Assembly (NCBI GenBank): GCA_021828245.1
Contig: JAKASC010000030.1
Span: 1 to 14,596 of the forward strand
Direction of reading: 5' to 3'
DNA length: 14,596 nucleotides
Source of the DNA: Acidobacteriota bacterium
GTDB lineage: Bacteria > Acidobacteriota > Terriglobia > UBA7540
A program made the translations under genes and the position numbers. The notes under the pieces were generated by a model. That model saw only the letters and a program-made list of their open reading frames with translations, did not search any database and was not told the origin of the DNA. Below, one piece after another: positions 7,234 to 14,474 of the stretch; position 1 is the first letter of the stretch; every line of letters begins with the position of its first letter.

Positions 7234-7881
7234 ATGAAGCACGTTGGGGTTTTGGGGTTGTTTCTAATCGCCGCCGTGGGCGTGAGCGTCGGGGCGGTTC
7301 AAAACACAGCCACCCGCGCCGCCACAGCGAATTTGGGAAATGGGCAGCGGGTTACGGTTGGCCTGGCCCTCCCGTATCTTGCCGCCAGAAATGAGGCCTC
7401 AGCCACCGCCGGCCCGGCCCTCAATGCTCTTGACGCCGAGGCGCTCGAGCCGGGCCAAGGACGCGGCAACCTGCATGGCAGAGGGAATGGGGAGGGGCGC
7501 AGCAACGAACATGGCCAAGGTCGCGGCCACGAGCGTGGGGGTCCGCCGGAACACGGCCGCGGCGGCCGAAGACTTCGCGCGGCGTTTTCATCCCACGAGC
7601 AATACCTCATCCGGCGCTATTTCCGCAATGCGGGTTCCAATCTGCCGCCGGGCTTGGCGAAGCGCGGCGGGAACCTTCCCCCCGGACTTGAGCGACATCT
7701 GGAAAAGTATGGCACGCTGCCTCCTGGCCTTCAGAAGCGGCTTGAGCCATTTCCCCCCGCCCTCGCGCGCGAGTTGCCTCCGCTTCCCGCGGGTTGCGGT
7801 TGCCGACGGGTCATCCTGGGTGATCGCGCTCTCATCATTGATACAGCCAATCGGATTTTGGACATGTTTCTGTACCGATGA
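7234..7881 (+). CDS. Small secreted CigR/RcnB-like protein with LPPGL repeats
   Basis: A 215-residue exported protein of unknown function. The signal peptide is about residues 1-21 (MKH, hydrophobic core, cleavage near GA-VQ). The middle (about 73-113) is a Gly/Arg/His/Asn-rich low-complexity tract. Then come spaced repeats LPPGL (137-141), LPPGL (148-152), LPPGL (162-166), FPPAL (173-177) and LPPLP (181-185). The end is RRVILGDRALIIDTANRILDMF, the short strand-rich ending of RcnB/CigR-type periplasmic proteins. A Cys-Gly-Cys (188-190) sits before that end. The start is set by AAGGAGG (7223-7229), four bases upstream of ATG. Family resemblance comes from the LPPGL-plus-ending layout and is moderate. 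It probably acts in the periplasm, perhaps in envelope stress or metal handling, but nothing here proves it. A GC-rich hairpin follows the gene. Confidence 0.75.
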   Translation: MKHVGVLGLFLIAAVGVSVGAVQNTATRAATANLGNGQRVTVGLALPYLAARNEASATAGPALNALDAEALEPGQGRGNLHGRGNGEGRSNEHGQGRGHERGGPPEHGRGGRRLRAAFSSHEQYLIRRYFRNAGSNLPPGLAKRGGNLPPGLERHLEKYGTLPPGLQKRLEPFPPALARELPPLPAGCGCRRVILGDRALIIDTANRILDMFLYR

Positions 7882-7898
7882 GGAGCGTTGCGCAGCTG

Positions 7899-7919
7899 CC
7901 GGGCCGCTTTCGCGGCCGG
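7899..7919 (+). terminator. GC-rich hairpin downstream of the LPPGL-repeat gene, possible weak terminator
   Basis: A six-base-pair stem GGCCGC/GCGGCC (7902-7907 with 7912-7917) closes a TTTC loop and is extended by CC/GG across a one-base bulge. It begins 18 nt after the stop codon. No T-run follows, so it is at best an imperfect terminator or a transcript-end stabiliser. The following gene starts about 200 nt later. Confidence 0.3.
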
Positions 7920-8122
7920 AAAGTATTCGAGCGTTCGATCCATGCGCGAACGGCGGGTCGAAATGTTTGATGCGATCAGGGGCGGAGCGCCGAGGGTCTT
8001 CGTTTTGAGGCTAACCGCGCCACCGACCCGAAATTTCGTTACCCTGGCGGCGCCGTCCGGCATGACTGGTTCGGGCAGTTCGGCCGAGCCATAGTGGACG
8101 GAAAACGGCTGCAAGAAACCCG

Positions 8123-9625
8123 ATGAGACGAAGCGCATTCAGAGCTTGGACAGGCGGTTTGGCGCTGGCCGTGGCGGTAATGACGGCAACCAGCATTTGG
8201 GGTCAGGCTGTGGCTACTTCCCCCTGTCGGACGGCGCGTGTCAGGGGCGCTGGACCCCGCCCGCAGTCGGCAAGCCGGAAGGCCCAGCCGATTCCCTTGG
8301 CGGTCGTCTCAGCGATTGCCATCGAGCCCGGCCACAAGGGCGAAATTCGCGTGAAGGTAACGACCACACGATTGGTACCGTACCATTATTTTCGGCTCTC
8401 AGACCCAGCGCGGCTGGTGGTGGATTTCGATGGCGCGCGCGAAGGCGTGAGCCGGCAAGTATTTCCAGCACATTCGAGGCTACTGAAAAGGGTTCGGGTG
8501 GGACAGTGGAAGGCGGGTGAGCCTTCCATCGTCCGCGTCGTAGCCGATTTGCGCGGTCAGCCTGCATTTCAGGTAGCTCGCTGGCCATCGGGCGTCCGCA
8601 TTACGCTTGCAGGCGAGAAACTCGACAGGGAATCAAGCTTGGAGAAATATCTGCCGGAGCGACCCCAGAACGCTACCGGACCGCGCATGGATCACCTTCC
8701 GCAACGGATTTTCAAGTCTCCAGGACGCAATTTCCGGCCGAAGCTCGAGCCTAGCCGGGTGGCGGAGAACGCACTACCGCGGATGAGCAGTTATTTGCAG
8801 CGGGTGGCAACGAAACCGGCACGGGTGCGCCAACCGCCAGCCCGTCCGGCTGGCGAGCGAGCGCAGGCTGTTATTCCAATCGAGCCGGTCCCTGACCACG
8901 CTCCCTCCAATGTGAGCCAACTATATCTGGCCCGAAGGCCAAACCGTCCGATTCCCTTGGCCACTGTCTCGAAGATTGCCATCCGCACCCACCGAAACGG
9001 AAACACACGGGTGGATGTGGCGACGACGCGCCGCATTCCTTATCACTATTTCCAACTCGAAAGTCCGCCGAGGCTCGTGGTGGACCTGCGCAACGCTCAG
9101 CGAGGGTGGCTGCGTTACGCCTACCCGGTGGATTCCCCGGTGCTCCGCCAGGTTCGTGTGGGGCAGTGGAAAAGCCCTGCGCCGGCCATCGTCCGGGTGG
9201 TAGCGGACCTGACGGGGTGGCCGGCGTTCCGTGTCCGTCCGCACACTCCCGGCGTCCGGATTGATCTAACCCCTCGGGAATTTATTCCGCGGCCGATTCG
9301 GAATCCATTTGCCTATTTCAACCCAACCGTCGGCGCGCAGCGTTACCGCGCCCTGGCGCAAAGAATGCCTCCCGCGGTGGGAGCGGTTGCCTCGGCCGCC
9401 GCACCCTTCACACCGCCGGCAAACCTTTCCTACCTTGGCTACGTTTTAATGGAGGGGTCTCATGTCGAGGCCATCGTGGCGGATAGGCTGCACGTTCGCT
9501 TTGTGCGGCAAGGGAGTGTCCTCGAAGGCCGCTACCAAGTCGTGATGATTACCTCTCGCGCCGTCGAGATTGAGGACCTCAAGCGCAATCAGCCCTTCTG
9601 GGTCAAGATTAACCCTTCGCAATAA
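8123..9625 (+). CDS. Secreted protein with two AMIN domains and a PilP-like C-terminal domain
   Basis: A 500-residue exported protein with a signal peptide at about 1-28 (MRRSAFR, hydrophobic core, WGQA). Two AMIN-type domains follow, at about 57-162 and 277-382. AMIN domains in AmiC and PilQ bind peptidoglycan and place proteins at septa or pili. Both copies share PYHYF, RLVVD, VRVGQWK and IVRVVADL in the same order and are offset by exactly 220 residues. A basic, proline-rich linker (about 163-276) joins them. The C-terminus (about 433-498: LSYLGYV...VEAIVADRLHVRFVRQG...GRYQVVMI) resembles the PilP/GspC-type periplasmic domain that docks on secretin complexes. Together this suggests a periplasmic scaffold for a type IV pilus or secretion machine, but no pilus genes are nearby. 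No strong ribosome site is visible. The adjacent upstream gap of 241 nt holds nothing I can name beyond the hairpin. Confidence 0.82.
   Translation: MRRSAFRAWTGGLALAVAVMTATSIWGQAVATSPCRTARVRGAGPRPQSASRKAQPIPLAVVSAIAIEPGHKGEIRVKVTTTRLVPYHYFRLSDPARLVVDFDGAREGVSRQVFPAHSRLLKRVRVGQWKAGEPSIVRVVADLRGQPAFQVARWPSGVRITLAGEKLDRESSLEKYLPERPQNATGPRMDHLPQRIFKSPGRNFRPKLEPSRVAENALPRMSSYLQRVATKPARVRQPPARPAGERAQAVIPIEPVPDHAPSNVSQLYLARRPNRPIPLATVSKIAIRTHRNGNTRVDVATTRRIPYHYFQLESPPRLVVDLRNAQRGWLRYAYPVDSPVLRQVRVGQWKSPAPAIVRVVADLTGWPAFRVRPHTPGVRIDLTPREFIPRPIRNPFAYFNPTVGAQRYRALAQRMPPAVGAVASAAAPFTPPANLSYLGYVLMEGSHVEAIVADRLHVRFVRQGSVLEGRYQVVMITSRAVEIEDLKRNQPFWVKINPSQ
8291..9268 (+). repeat. In-register tandem duplication of the AMIN domain (8291-8608 and 8951-9268)
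   Basis: The two copies lie exactly 660 nt apart and align over 106 codons with no insertion or deletion. By hand count about 60 of the 106 residues are identical. DNA identity is still visible, for example ATTCCCTTGG at 8291 and 8951, and GATTGCCATC in both. It is an intragenic duplication whose copies have diverged under constraint. Confidence 0.85.
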
Positions 9626-9703
9626 TTCCGTGAATTGGGCGCCCGACGGAACGAAAAGTTTCCTCCCGCATCAAAAGACTATACCTAACAGGGGGGACTG
9701 AAC

Positions 9704-10405
9704 ATGATTCAGGTCGTCAAGTCCGATGAGCGCTACCACGCCAACCGCGGCTGGCTCGATACACGGTGGCATTTTTCCTTCGATGAATACTACGATCCCG
9801 ACAACATGAACTGGGGGCCGCTGCGTGTCTTTAATGACGATGTGATTCAGCCCGGCAAAGGCTTTGGCTTTCACCCCCACCGTGACATGGAGATTATCAC
9901 TTACGTTATAGAAGGAGAACTCGAGCATCGAGACGATATGGGACATACCGGAGTGGTTCGGGCGGGAGAGGTCCAGGTGATGTCCGCTGGAACTGGCATT
10001 GTTCATGCGGAATATAACCACTCCCAAGAACGACCCGTCCATTTGCTGCAAATGTGGATCCTGCCGCGAGTGAACGGCCGAAAACCTCGTTGGGAACAAC
10101 AGCAATTCACTGTCGCCATGCGGCAGGGCAAGTGGTTGCCCGTGGTTTCCTCGGGGTCTTTGCCGGGAACATTGATGATTGATCAGGAAGCGCAAATTTA
10201 CATCTCGTCGCTCAAGTCAAGCCAACTTTTGAGCCACCGGAGCGAGCCCCGGCGTAAAGCCTACTTTTTTATCATTTCGGGAAGCGCCTTGCTCAATGGA
10301 ATTCGCCTCGACGCTGGCGATCAGGCGCGAGTGACTGAAGAGGCGAAGTTAACGGTCCAAGCTGCGTCCGATGCGGAACTGATTCTGCTTGACCTGCCCG
10401 GTTAA
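9704..10405 (+). CDS. Pirin family protein (YhhW-type bicupin)
   Basis: A 233-residue cytoplasmic bicupin of the pirin/YhhW family, whose E. coli member has quercetin 2,3-dioxygenase activity in vitro. The N-terminal cupin carries all four metal ligands: His57 and His59 in GFHPHRDME, and His101 and Glu103 in GIVHAEYN. The length, the DYYDP-like start (residues 28-33) and the LLQMWI strand after the metal site match the family. The C-terminal cupin (about 130-232) has no metal ligands, as usual. The start is supported by AGGGGGG at 9690-9696, seven bases before ATG. It stands alone: 78 nt after the AMIN gene and about 350 nt before phoH. The natural substrate of such bacterial pirins is generally unknown, so dioxygenase activity should be treated as a possibility only. 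Confidence 0.93.
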   Translation: MIQVVKSDERYHANRGWLDTRWHFSFDEYYDPDNMNWGPLRVFNDDVIQPGKGFGFHPHRDMEIITYVIEGELEHRDDMGHTGVVRAGEVQVMSAGTGIVHAEYNHSQERPVHLLQMWILPRVNGRKPRWEQQQFTVAMRQGKWLPVVSSGSLPGTLMIDQEAQIYISSLKSSQLLSHRSEPRRKAYFFIISGSALLNGIRLDAGDQARVTEEAKLTVQAASDAELILLDLPG

Positions 10406-10755
10406 TCTTTGCCACCTGGTCGGCGGCGAAGCCGGTCAAATATTCACCAAGCTTGTTTGTGAAATCGTAAGAACATAAGCCGACGCGAGATGGCCAGCGC
10501 AAAGGAAGTCAGCGACTTCGCACCCCCGGACCAATGGGGTAGGGAATTCGTCTCGAGCCTCATCCTCGGTCGGTGAAGGCTTTCAACCCCGCCAGGAATG
10601 ACCGTTGACGACGCGGGTGAAGTAGTTTATCCTAGCTCTGGTGCGGTTTCCTCAAGGCGAAGAGTGCCACCAACATCGTGAATCCTGCTATTTCCGTACG
10701 CTGGGCGTCACCAAGAAGATAATTTAATTGGGAGGCGAGCCGGACGGCCACGTCT
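10406..10755. other. Intergenic region before phoH, holds a promoter and a long leader
   Basis: These 350 nt contain no convincing gene on either strand. The right half carries a well-formed sigma70-type promoter (10605-10633), leaving a leader of about 115 nt before the phoH ATG. GGGAGG near 10730-10735 is too far (about 20 nt) from that ATG to be its ribosome site, and no alternative in-frame start lies nearer. TGGTG and CACCA can pair around 10640-10674, but the stem is only five base pairs. I recognise no known riboswitch. Confidence 0.5.
10605..10633 (+). promoter_or_regulatory. Sigma70-type promoter for the phoH-ybeY-corC-era cluster
   Basis: TTGACG (10605-10610) matches the -35 consensus at five of six positions. 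TATCCT (10628-10633) matches the -10 at four of six. The spacer is exactly 17 nt. It predicts transcription from about 10640 and is the only good promoter in this gap. Confidence 0.6.
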
Positions 10756-11739
10756 ATGAAGGCCAGTGTCAAAATTACAAAAGGGATCGAGGAATTTTTT
10801 GGGGCTTTCGATTCCAACTTAAAGTTATTCGAAGAATCTTTGGGTGTTTCAACGCACCTGGGCGATCAAGGCTTTGAAATGGAAGGCGAAGAGAAAGCCG
10901 TGGGGCGCGCGCGGCGAATTGTTGAGGAATATGCCGAACTGGTAGAGTCGGGAACCCGCGTGGACGCGGCAGAGCTGCAAGCCTTTCTGCGCATTCTTGG
11001 CCAGGACCCCACCGCGACGCTGAAGGGATTTGCCGATGCCGGGCGCCCCAAGGCTTTCGGGAAAAAATCGGTGGCGCCCAAAAGCCTGAACCAACATATT
11101 TACATTGACGCTATTCGACGGCATGACATGGTGTTCGGCATCGGGCCGTCCGGAACCGGCAAAACCTATCTGGCGGTGGCCATGGCTGCCGACGCATTGC
11201 TCACCCGCTCCGTCAACCGCATAATTCTGGCGCGGCCGGCGGTGGAAGCGGGCGAGCGGCTGGGATTCCTTCCGGGAACGTTGCAGGAAAAAGTGGACCC
11301 GTACTTGCGCCCGCTTTACGACGCGCTCTATGACGTTCTAGACCCCGACCGGACGGAGCGATTGATTGAAAAGGGAACCATTGAAATTGCGCCGATTGCT
11401 TTCATGCGTGGCCGCACGCTCAATGATGCGTTCGTGATTTTGGACGAAGCTCAGAACACGACCAGCGAGCAGATGAAAATGTTCTTGACGCGGCTGGGAT
11501 TTAACTCCAAGGCTGTTGTAACCGGAGACGTGACGCAGGTGGATTTGCCCGAAGGGCGACGCTCCGGCTTGACAGAAGCCATTGAGATTGTCGGGCGAGT
11601 ACCGGGCATCAGCGTCGTCTATTTCAACGAGCGCGACGTGGTGCGTCATCATTTGGTCCAAAGAATTATCCGAGCTTACGAGGAGTTTGAGCAGGCCAAA
11701 TCGGCCGATAACCAGCGCAAGACGCCCGTCGGCAAATAA
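10756..11739 (+). CDS. ybeZ: PhoH-family ATPase (YbeZ-type)
   Basis: A 327-residue cytoplasmic P-loop ATPase of the PhoH/YbeZ family, thought to work with the endoribonuclease YbeY in rRNA maturation and ribosome quality control. The Walker A motif is GPSGTGKT (130-137), the Walker B motif is VILDEAQN (227-234), and the family block TGDVTQVDLPEGRRSG lies at 256-271. The N-terminal FGAFDSNLKLFEESLGV region (15-31) is the small domain found before the ATPase core in YbeZ-type members. The length is normal. No good ribosome site precedes the ATG and no better start exists, so translation may be modest or controlled by the long leader. ybeY follows after 56 nt, the usual partner and order. The C-terminal tail (about 313-327) is charged and variable. 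Confidence 0.95.
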   Translation: MKASVKITKGIEEFFGAFDSNLKLFEESLGVSTHLGDQGFEMEGEEKAVGRARRIVEEYAELVESGTRVDAAELQAFLRILGQDPTATLKGFADAGRPKAFGKKSVAPKSLNQHIYIDAIRRHDMVFGIGPSGTGKTYLAVAMAADALLTRSVNRIILARPAVEAGERLGFLPGTLQEKVDPYLRPLYDALYDVLDPDRTERLIEKGTIEIAPIAFMRGRTLNDAFVILDEAQNTTSEQMKMFLTRLGFNSKAVVTGDVTQVDLPEGRRSGLTEAIEIVGRVPGISVVYFNERDVVRHHLVQRIIRAYEEFEQAKSADNQRKTPVGK

Positions 11740-11795
11740 CAGGGCCTTATCATCCTTGAATCGAGATTCGGTCGCGTCGCACGCGGGCAGGAGTG

Positions 11796-12266
11796 ATGAT
11801 TCTAAATCAGCAAAGGGCTGTGTCCGTGAACCTACGGGCGCTCCGCGCCTATCTGAGGCGAATCAAGGCTACCCTCGGCCTCGCGAATAAAGTTTGGAAC
11901 GTGTGTCTTGTGGACGACCGACAAATCCAGGAACTCAATGCCACCTATCGGGGCCAGCACCGGCCGACGGACGTGCTGGCCTTCGCTTGGCAAAGCGACG
12001 ATGGGGGTGGGGTTGCGTGTCATCCAGCCGACCAAGAATTCAAGAACTTTCTCGGCGACGTGGTGATTTCAAGCGAGACGGCGCTTCGCCAAGCGAGGCG
12101 CGAGGGCCACGCGGTGCAGCAAGAAATCAACTGGCTGATGCTCCACGGCACGCTCCACTTGCTCGGCTACGACCACGAAACGGATGACGGTGAGATGACC
12201 TCGCTCGAGTTGAAACTACGCCGCCAACTCGACCGTCGCCCAAGGTCGTTGCTCCGCGGAGCTTGA
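11796..12266 (+). CDS. ybeY: Endoribonuclease YbeY (16S rRNA maturation, ribosome quality control)
   Basis: A 156-residue zinc-dependent single-strand endoribonuclease that helps process the 3' end of 16S rRNA and remove defective ribosomes. The UPF0054 signature HGTLHLLGYDHETDDGEM (117-134) gives the three zinc-binding histidines His117, His121 and His127. YRGQHRPTDVLAF (51-63) and LGDVVIS (86-92) are the other conserved blocks. An acidic-Gly-Gly insert follows block one (about 66-82), a slightly longer loop than in E. coli. GTG at 11793 is adjacent in frame, but the family N-terminus (M-I-L-N-Q) begins at the ATG at 11796. The GGCAGGAG site ends only 2 nt before it, so the spacing is short. 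The stop codon (12264-12266) overlaps the ribosome site of the next gene. Confidence 0.95.
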   Translation: MILNQQRAVSVNLRALRAYLRRIKATLGLANKVWNVCLVDDRQIQELNATYRGQHRPTDVLAFAWQSDDGGGVACHPADQEFKNFLGDVVISSETALRQARREGHAVQQEINWLMLHGTLHLLGYDHETDDGEMTSLELKLRRQLDRRPRSLLRGA

Positions 12267-12277
12267 GGAGCCTAACC

Positions 12278-13573
12278 ATGATAAGTTCGGTCCTGTGGGT
12301 GATGGTTCTTGCGGCCCTGTTGGCCTGCGGGAGTATCGCTTCCTACCTGAGACTGCTGATGCGAAGGCTTTCGCCCCGAGGCGCGGCCAAGCTCTTCGGA
12401 GTTGGTGAGGGAAGCAAAGTTCAAGCCGACCGGGAAAGGGTGGGAGTTTCCATCTCCGCGTTGCACGGTGCCGTGATGGCGCTTTTCGCCGTCGGAACGA
12501 CAGGCTTCCTCCTATGGCAGCGCCCCAAGAATTTAGGGTCGGACCTCGGCACCGCTTGTCTGATTTGTTTGCTGGCAGTGATGATTGCCGATCAACTGAT
12601 TCCGTTCATCCTGGTGGCTCGACACGATGATCCTGAGAACCTTTTGGCTCAATGGATGCCTGTTCTTCGGCGAACGGTCTATTGGGCGCTACCCCTCACT
12701 TTTCCGGTCGTGGTCTCGAGCACCATCGCGCACCTGCTGCAGTCGGCCGACGATTCCGATCCCTCCCCCACCAAGCCGCAGGAAGGGCTTGAGGAACTGA
12801 TTCAAGCCGGTGAAGAAGTGGGGCTGATTGAGAAAGGAGAGGGCGAATTGTTGCAATCGGTGGTGGAGTTTAAGGGCAAGACCGTCCGCGAGGTGATGAC
12901 GCCTCGGCCCGAAATCGCCAGCCTCGACATCAATTCGCCGATTGAGGCCTTGCGCGCCTTGTTTCGAGAGCGGCGCTACACGCGCTATGTAGTTTATGCG
13001 GGGGACCTCGACCACGTGGAAGGAATCGTGAGCGTGCGCGACCTGATGGAACTCCCGCCCGAGCGCCAGGCGCAGACCACGCTCCGCTCGTTAGTGCAAC
13101 CGGCCTTTTTTGTGCCCGAAACCAAGCCGGCCGCAGACCTCCTCAAAGAACTCCAACAAATCACTCCGCAACTGGCAGTCGTCGTGGATGAATACGGCAG
13201 CGTCTCCGGCTTGGTGACCATTGAGGATCTGGTTGAGGAACTGGTGGGAGAGATTCGGGATGAGGTGGAACCCCACGATCATGACCTTCACCGAGAGTCC
13301 CCCACGACCTATCGCGTGGCCGGCCACGCAGAGCTCGGACGAATCGCCGAGGAGCTTCACCTTGCCTTTGAGCCCGGTGATTACTCAACCGTCGCGGGGT
13401 GGATGCTTTCGAAGCTTGGCCACATGCCGGAGGTCGGAGAGAAATTGGAGCTGAGCGATTTTACGGTGGAGGTGATGCAGGTCAGCGAGCGGGCCATCTT
13501 GCAAGTCCGCTTCATTTTGAAGACCCCGACCCCCACGGTGAGCCCTACCCATGTCAGCCGCCCCACCGTTTAA
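12278..13573 (+). CDS. corC: HlyC/CorC (CNNM-type) membrane protein with CBS pair
   Basis: A 431-residue member of the HlyC/CorC/CNNM family, linked to Mg2+/Co2+ transport or resistance. It has an N-terminal membrane part (hydrophobic stretches near 3-28, 57-80, 90-114 and 134-155). A tandem CBS pair follows (about 203-262 and 270-330, including VREVMTPRPEI and VVVDEYGSVSGLVTIEDLVEEL), then the CorC_HlyC domain (about 343-414). The membrane part is a divergent DUF21: I do not see the usual acidic SxETA-type motif of the first helix, so transport function is less sure than the domain family. The ATG is chosen for GAGGAG at 12265-12270 with 7-nt spacing; an upstream TTG at 12263 would bypass it. 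The final 23 nt overlap era. The corC symbol is by family, not proven orthology. Confidence 0.88.
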   Translation: MISSVLWVMVLAALLACGSIASYLRLLMRRLSPRGAAKLFGVGEGSKVQADRERVGVSISALHGAVMALFAVGTTGFLLWQRPKNLGSDLGTACLICLLAVMIADQLIPFILVARHDDPENLLAQWMPVLRRTVYWALPLTFPVVVSSTIAHLLQSADDSDPSPTKPQEGLEELIQAGEEVGLIEKGEGELLQSVVEFKGKTVREVMTPRPEIASLDINSPIEALRALFRERRYTRYVVYAGDLDHVEGIVSVRDLMELPPERQAQTTLRSLVQPAFFVPETKPAADLLKELQQITPQLAVVVDEYGSVSGLVTIEDLVEELVGEIRDEVEPHDHDLHRESPTTYRVAGHAELGRIAEELHLAFEPGDYSTVAGWMLSKLGHMPEVGEKLELSDFTVEVMQVSERAILQVRFILKTPTPTVSPTHVSRPTV

Positions 13574-14468
13574 GTCCGGCTTTGTCGCCGTTATCGGGCG
13601 CCCGAACGCTGGGAAGAGCACTCTGGTCAACGCGTTGGTCGGAAGCAAGGTGGCCATCGTCACGCCGGTCGCCCAAACGACTCGAAACCGCATTCTAGGA
13701 ATTGTCAATCGCCCTCATGCGCAAATCGTCTTCATGGATACCCCCGGCATTCACCGGCCACTCCATCATCTGAACGAACAAATGATGCTCTGCGTGCGGG
13801 AGTCGCTGCAAGACCGCGATTTGGTGCTGTTTATTGTGGATGCTGCGGCGAGTTTCGGGCAAGGCGACCAGTTTGCCATCAGCTTGTTGTCCGAATATCA
13901 CCCACGGGCGCTGCTTTTGTTGAACAAGATAGATCGGATTCGAAAAACCTCTTTGCTGCCCTTGATGGACCGTTATTCGAAGCTTTATTCTTTTGAAGCT
14001 CTGATTCCCATTTCAGCCCTGAGCGGAGAAGGGCTTGAAACGGTTTTGGACTGCGTCACGAAGGTGTTGCCGGAGGGGCCGCGCTATTTTCCTGCCGACC
14101 TCTACACTGACCAAACCGAGCGCTTTTTGGCGGGAGAGTTGATTCGTGAAAAGGTCATCCAAGCCACGCGGGAAGAGCTGCCCTACGCGACAGCCGTCAT
14201 GGTGGAGGAATTCAACGAGCGGCCCGGTTTAACGCGCATCCGAGCACGCATCGTGGTGGAGAAGGAATCTCAGAAGCCCATTCTCGTGGGAGCCGGCGGC
14301 ATGCGGATTAAACAGATCGGTACGGAGGCACGGTGCGAGTTGGAGAAAATTTTCCCTCCCAAGGTTTTTCTTCAACTGCGCGTCGAGGTCGAACCGAATT
14401 GGCGGAATGACCACGCGCTGTTGGCTCAGCTCGGTTACGGCAGCGAAACCATGCGCCCAGCGAGATGA
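13551..14468 (+). CDS. era: GTPase Era
   Basis: A 305-residue essential GTPase that binds the 3' end of 16S rRNA and assists 30S assembly, mostly cytoplasmic and membrane-associated. The GTPase motifs are all present: G1 GRPNAGKS (16-23), G2 QTTRNRIL (42-49), G3 DTPG (63-66), G4 NKID (125-128) and G5 SALSG (155-159). The C-terminal KH domain (about 205-290) has an LVGAGGMRIKQIGTEAR loop. The usual GKGG there reads GAGG, a lysine-to-alanine change in the RNA-binding turn. The length is normal. GGTGAG about 8 nt before the ATG, inside corC, can serve as ribosome site, and the 23-nt overlap implies coupling. Era next to YbeY and PhoH fits their shared work on 16S rRNA. The gene converges with the next, 6 nt away. 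Confidence 0.96.
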   Translation: MSAAPPFKSGFVAVIGRPNAGKSTLVNALVGSKVAIVTPVAQTTRNRILGIVNRPHAQIVFMDTPGIHRPLHHLNEQMMLCVRESLQDRDLVLFIVDAAASFGQGDQFAISLLSEYHPRALLLLNKIDRIRKTSLLPLMDRYSKLYSFEALIPISALSGEGLETVLDCVTKVLPEGPRYFPADLYTDQTERFLAGELIREKVIQATREELPYATAVMVEEFNERPGLTRIRARIVVEKESQKPILVGAGGMRIKQIGTEARCELEKIFPPKVFLQLRVEVEPNWRNDHALLAQLGYGSETMRPAR

Positions 14469-14474
14469 ACGGCT

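Noticed and set aside
6877..7242. 121-codon minus-strand frame in the divergent gap
   Set aside because: No recognisable domain, it overlaps the start of the plus-strand gene, and it has no ribosome site; probably chance.
7340..8008. 222-codon plus-strand frame overlapping the LPPGL-repeat gene
   Set aside because: The overlapping frame has a signal peptide, a strong AAGGAGG site and repeats; this one has none and runs into the gap.
9680..9685. TATACC as a -10 for the pirin gene
   Set aside because: Transcription from it would begin inside the ribosome site, and no -35 lies at the right distance.
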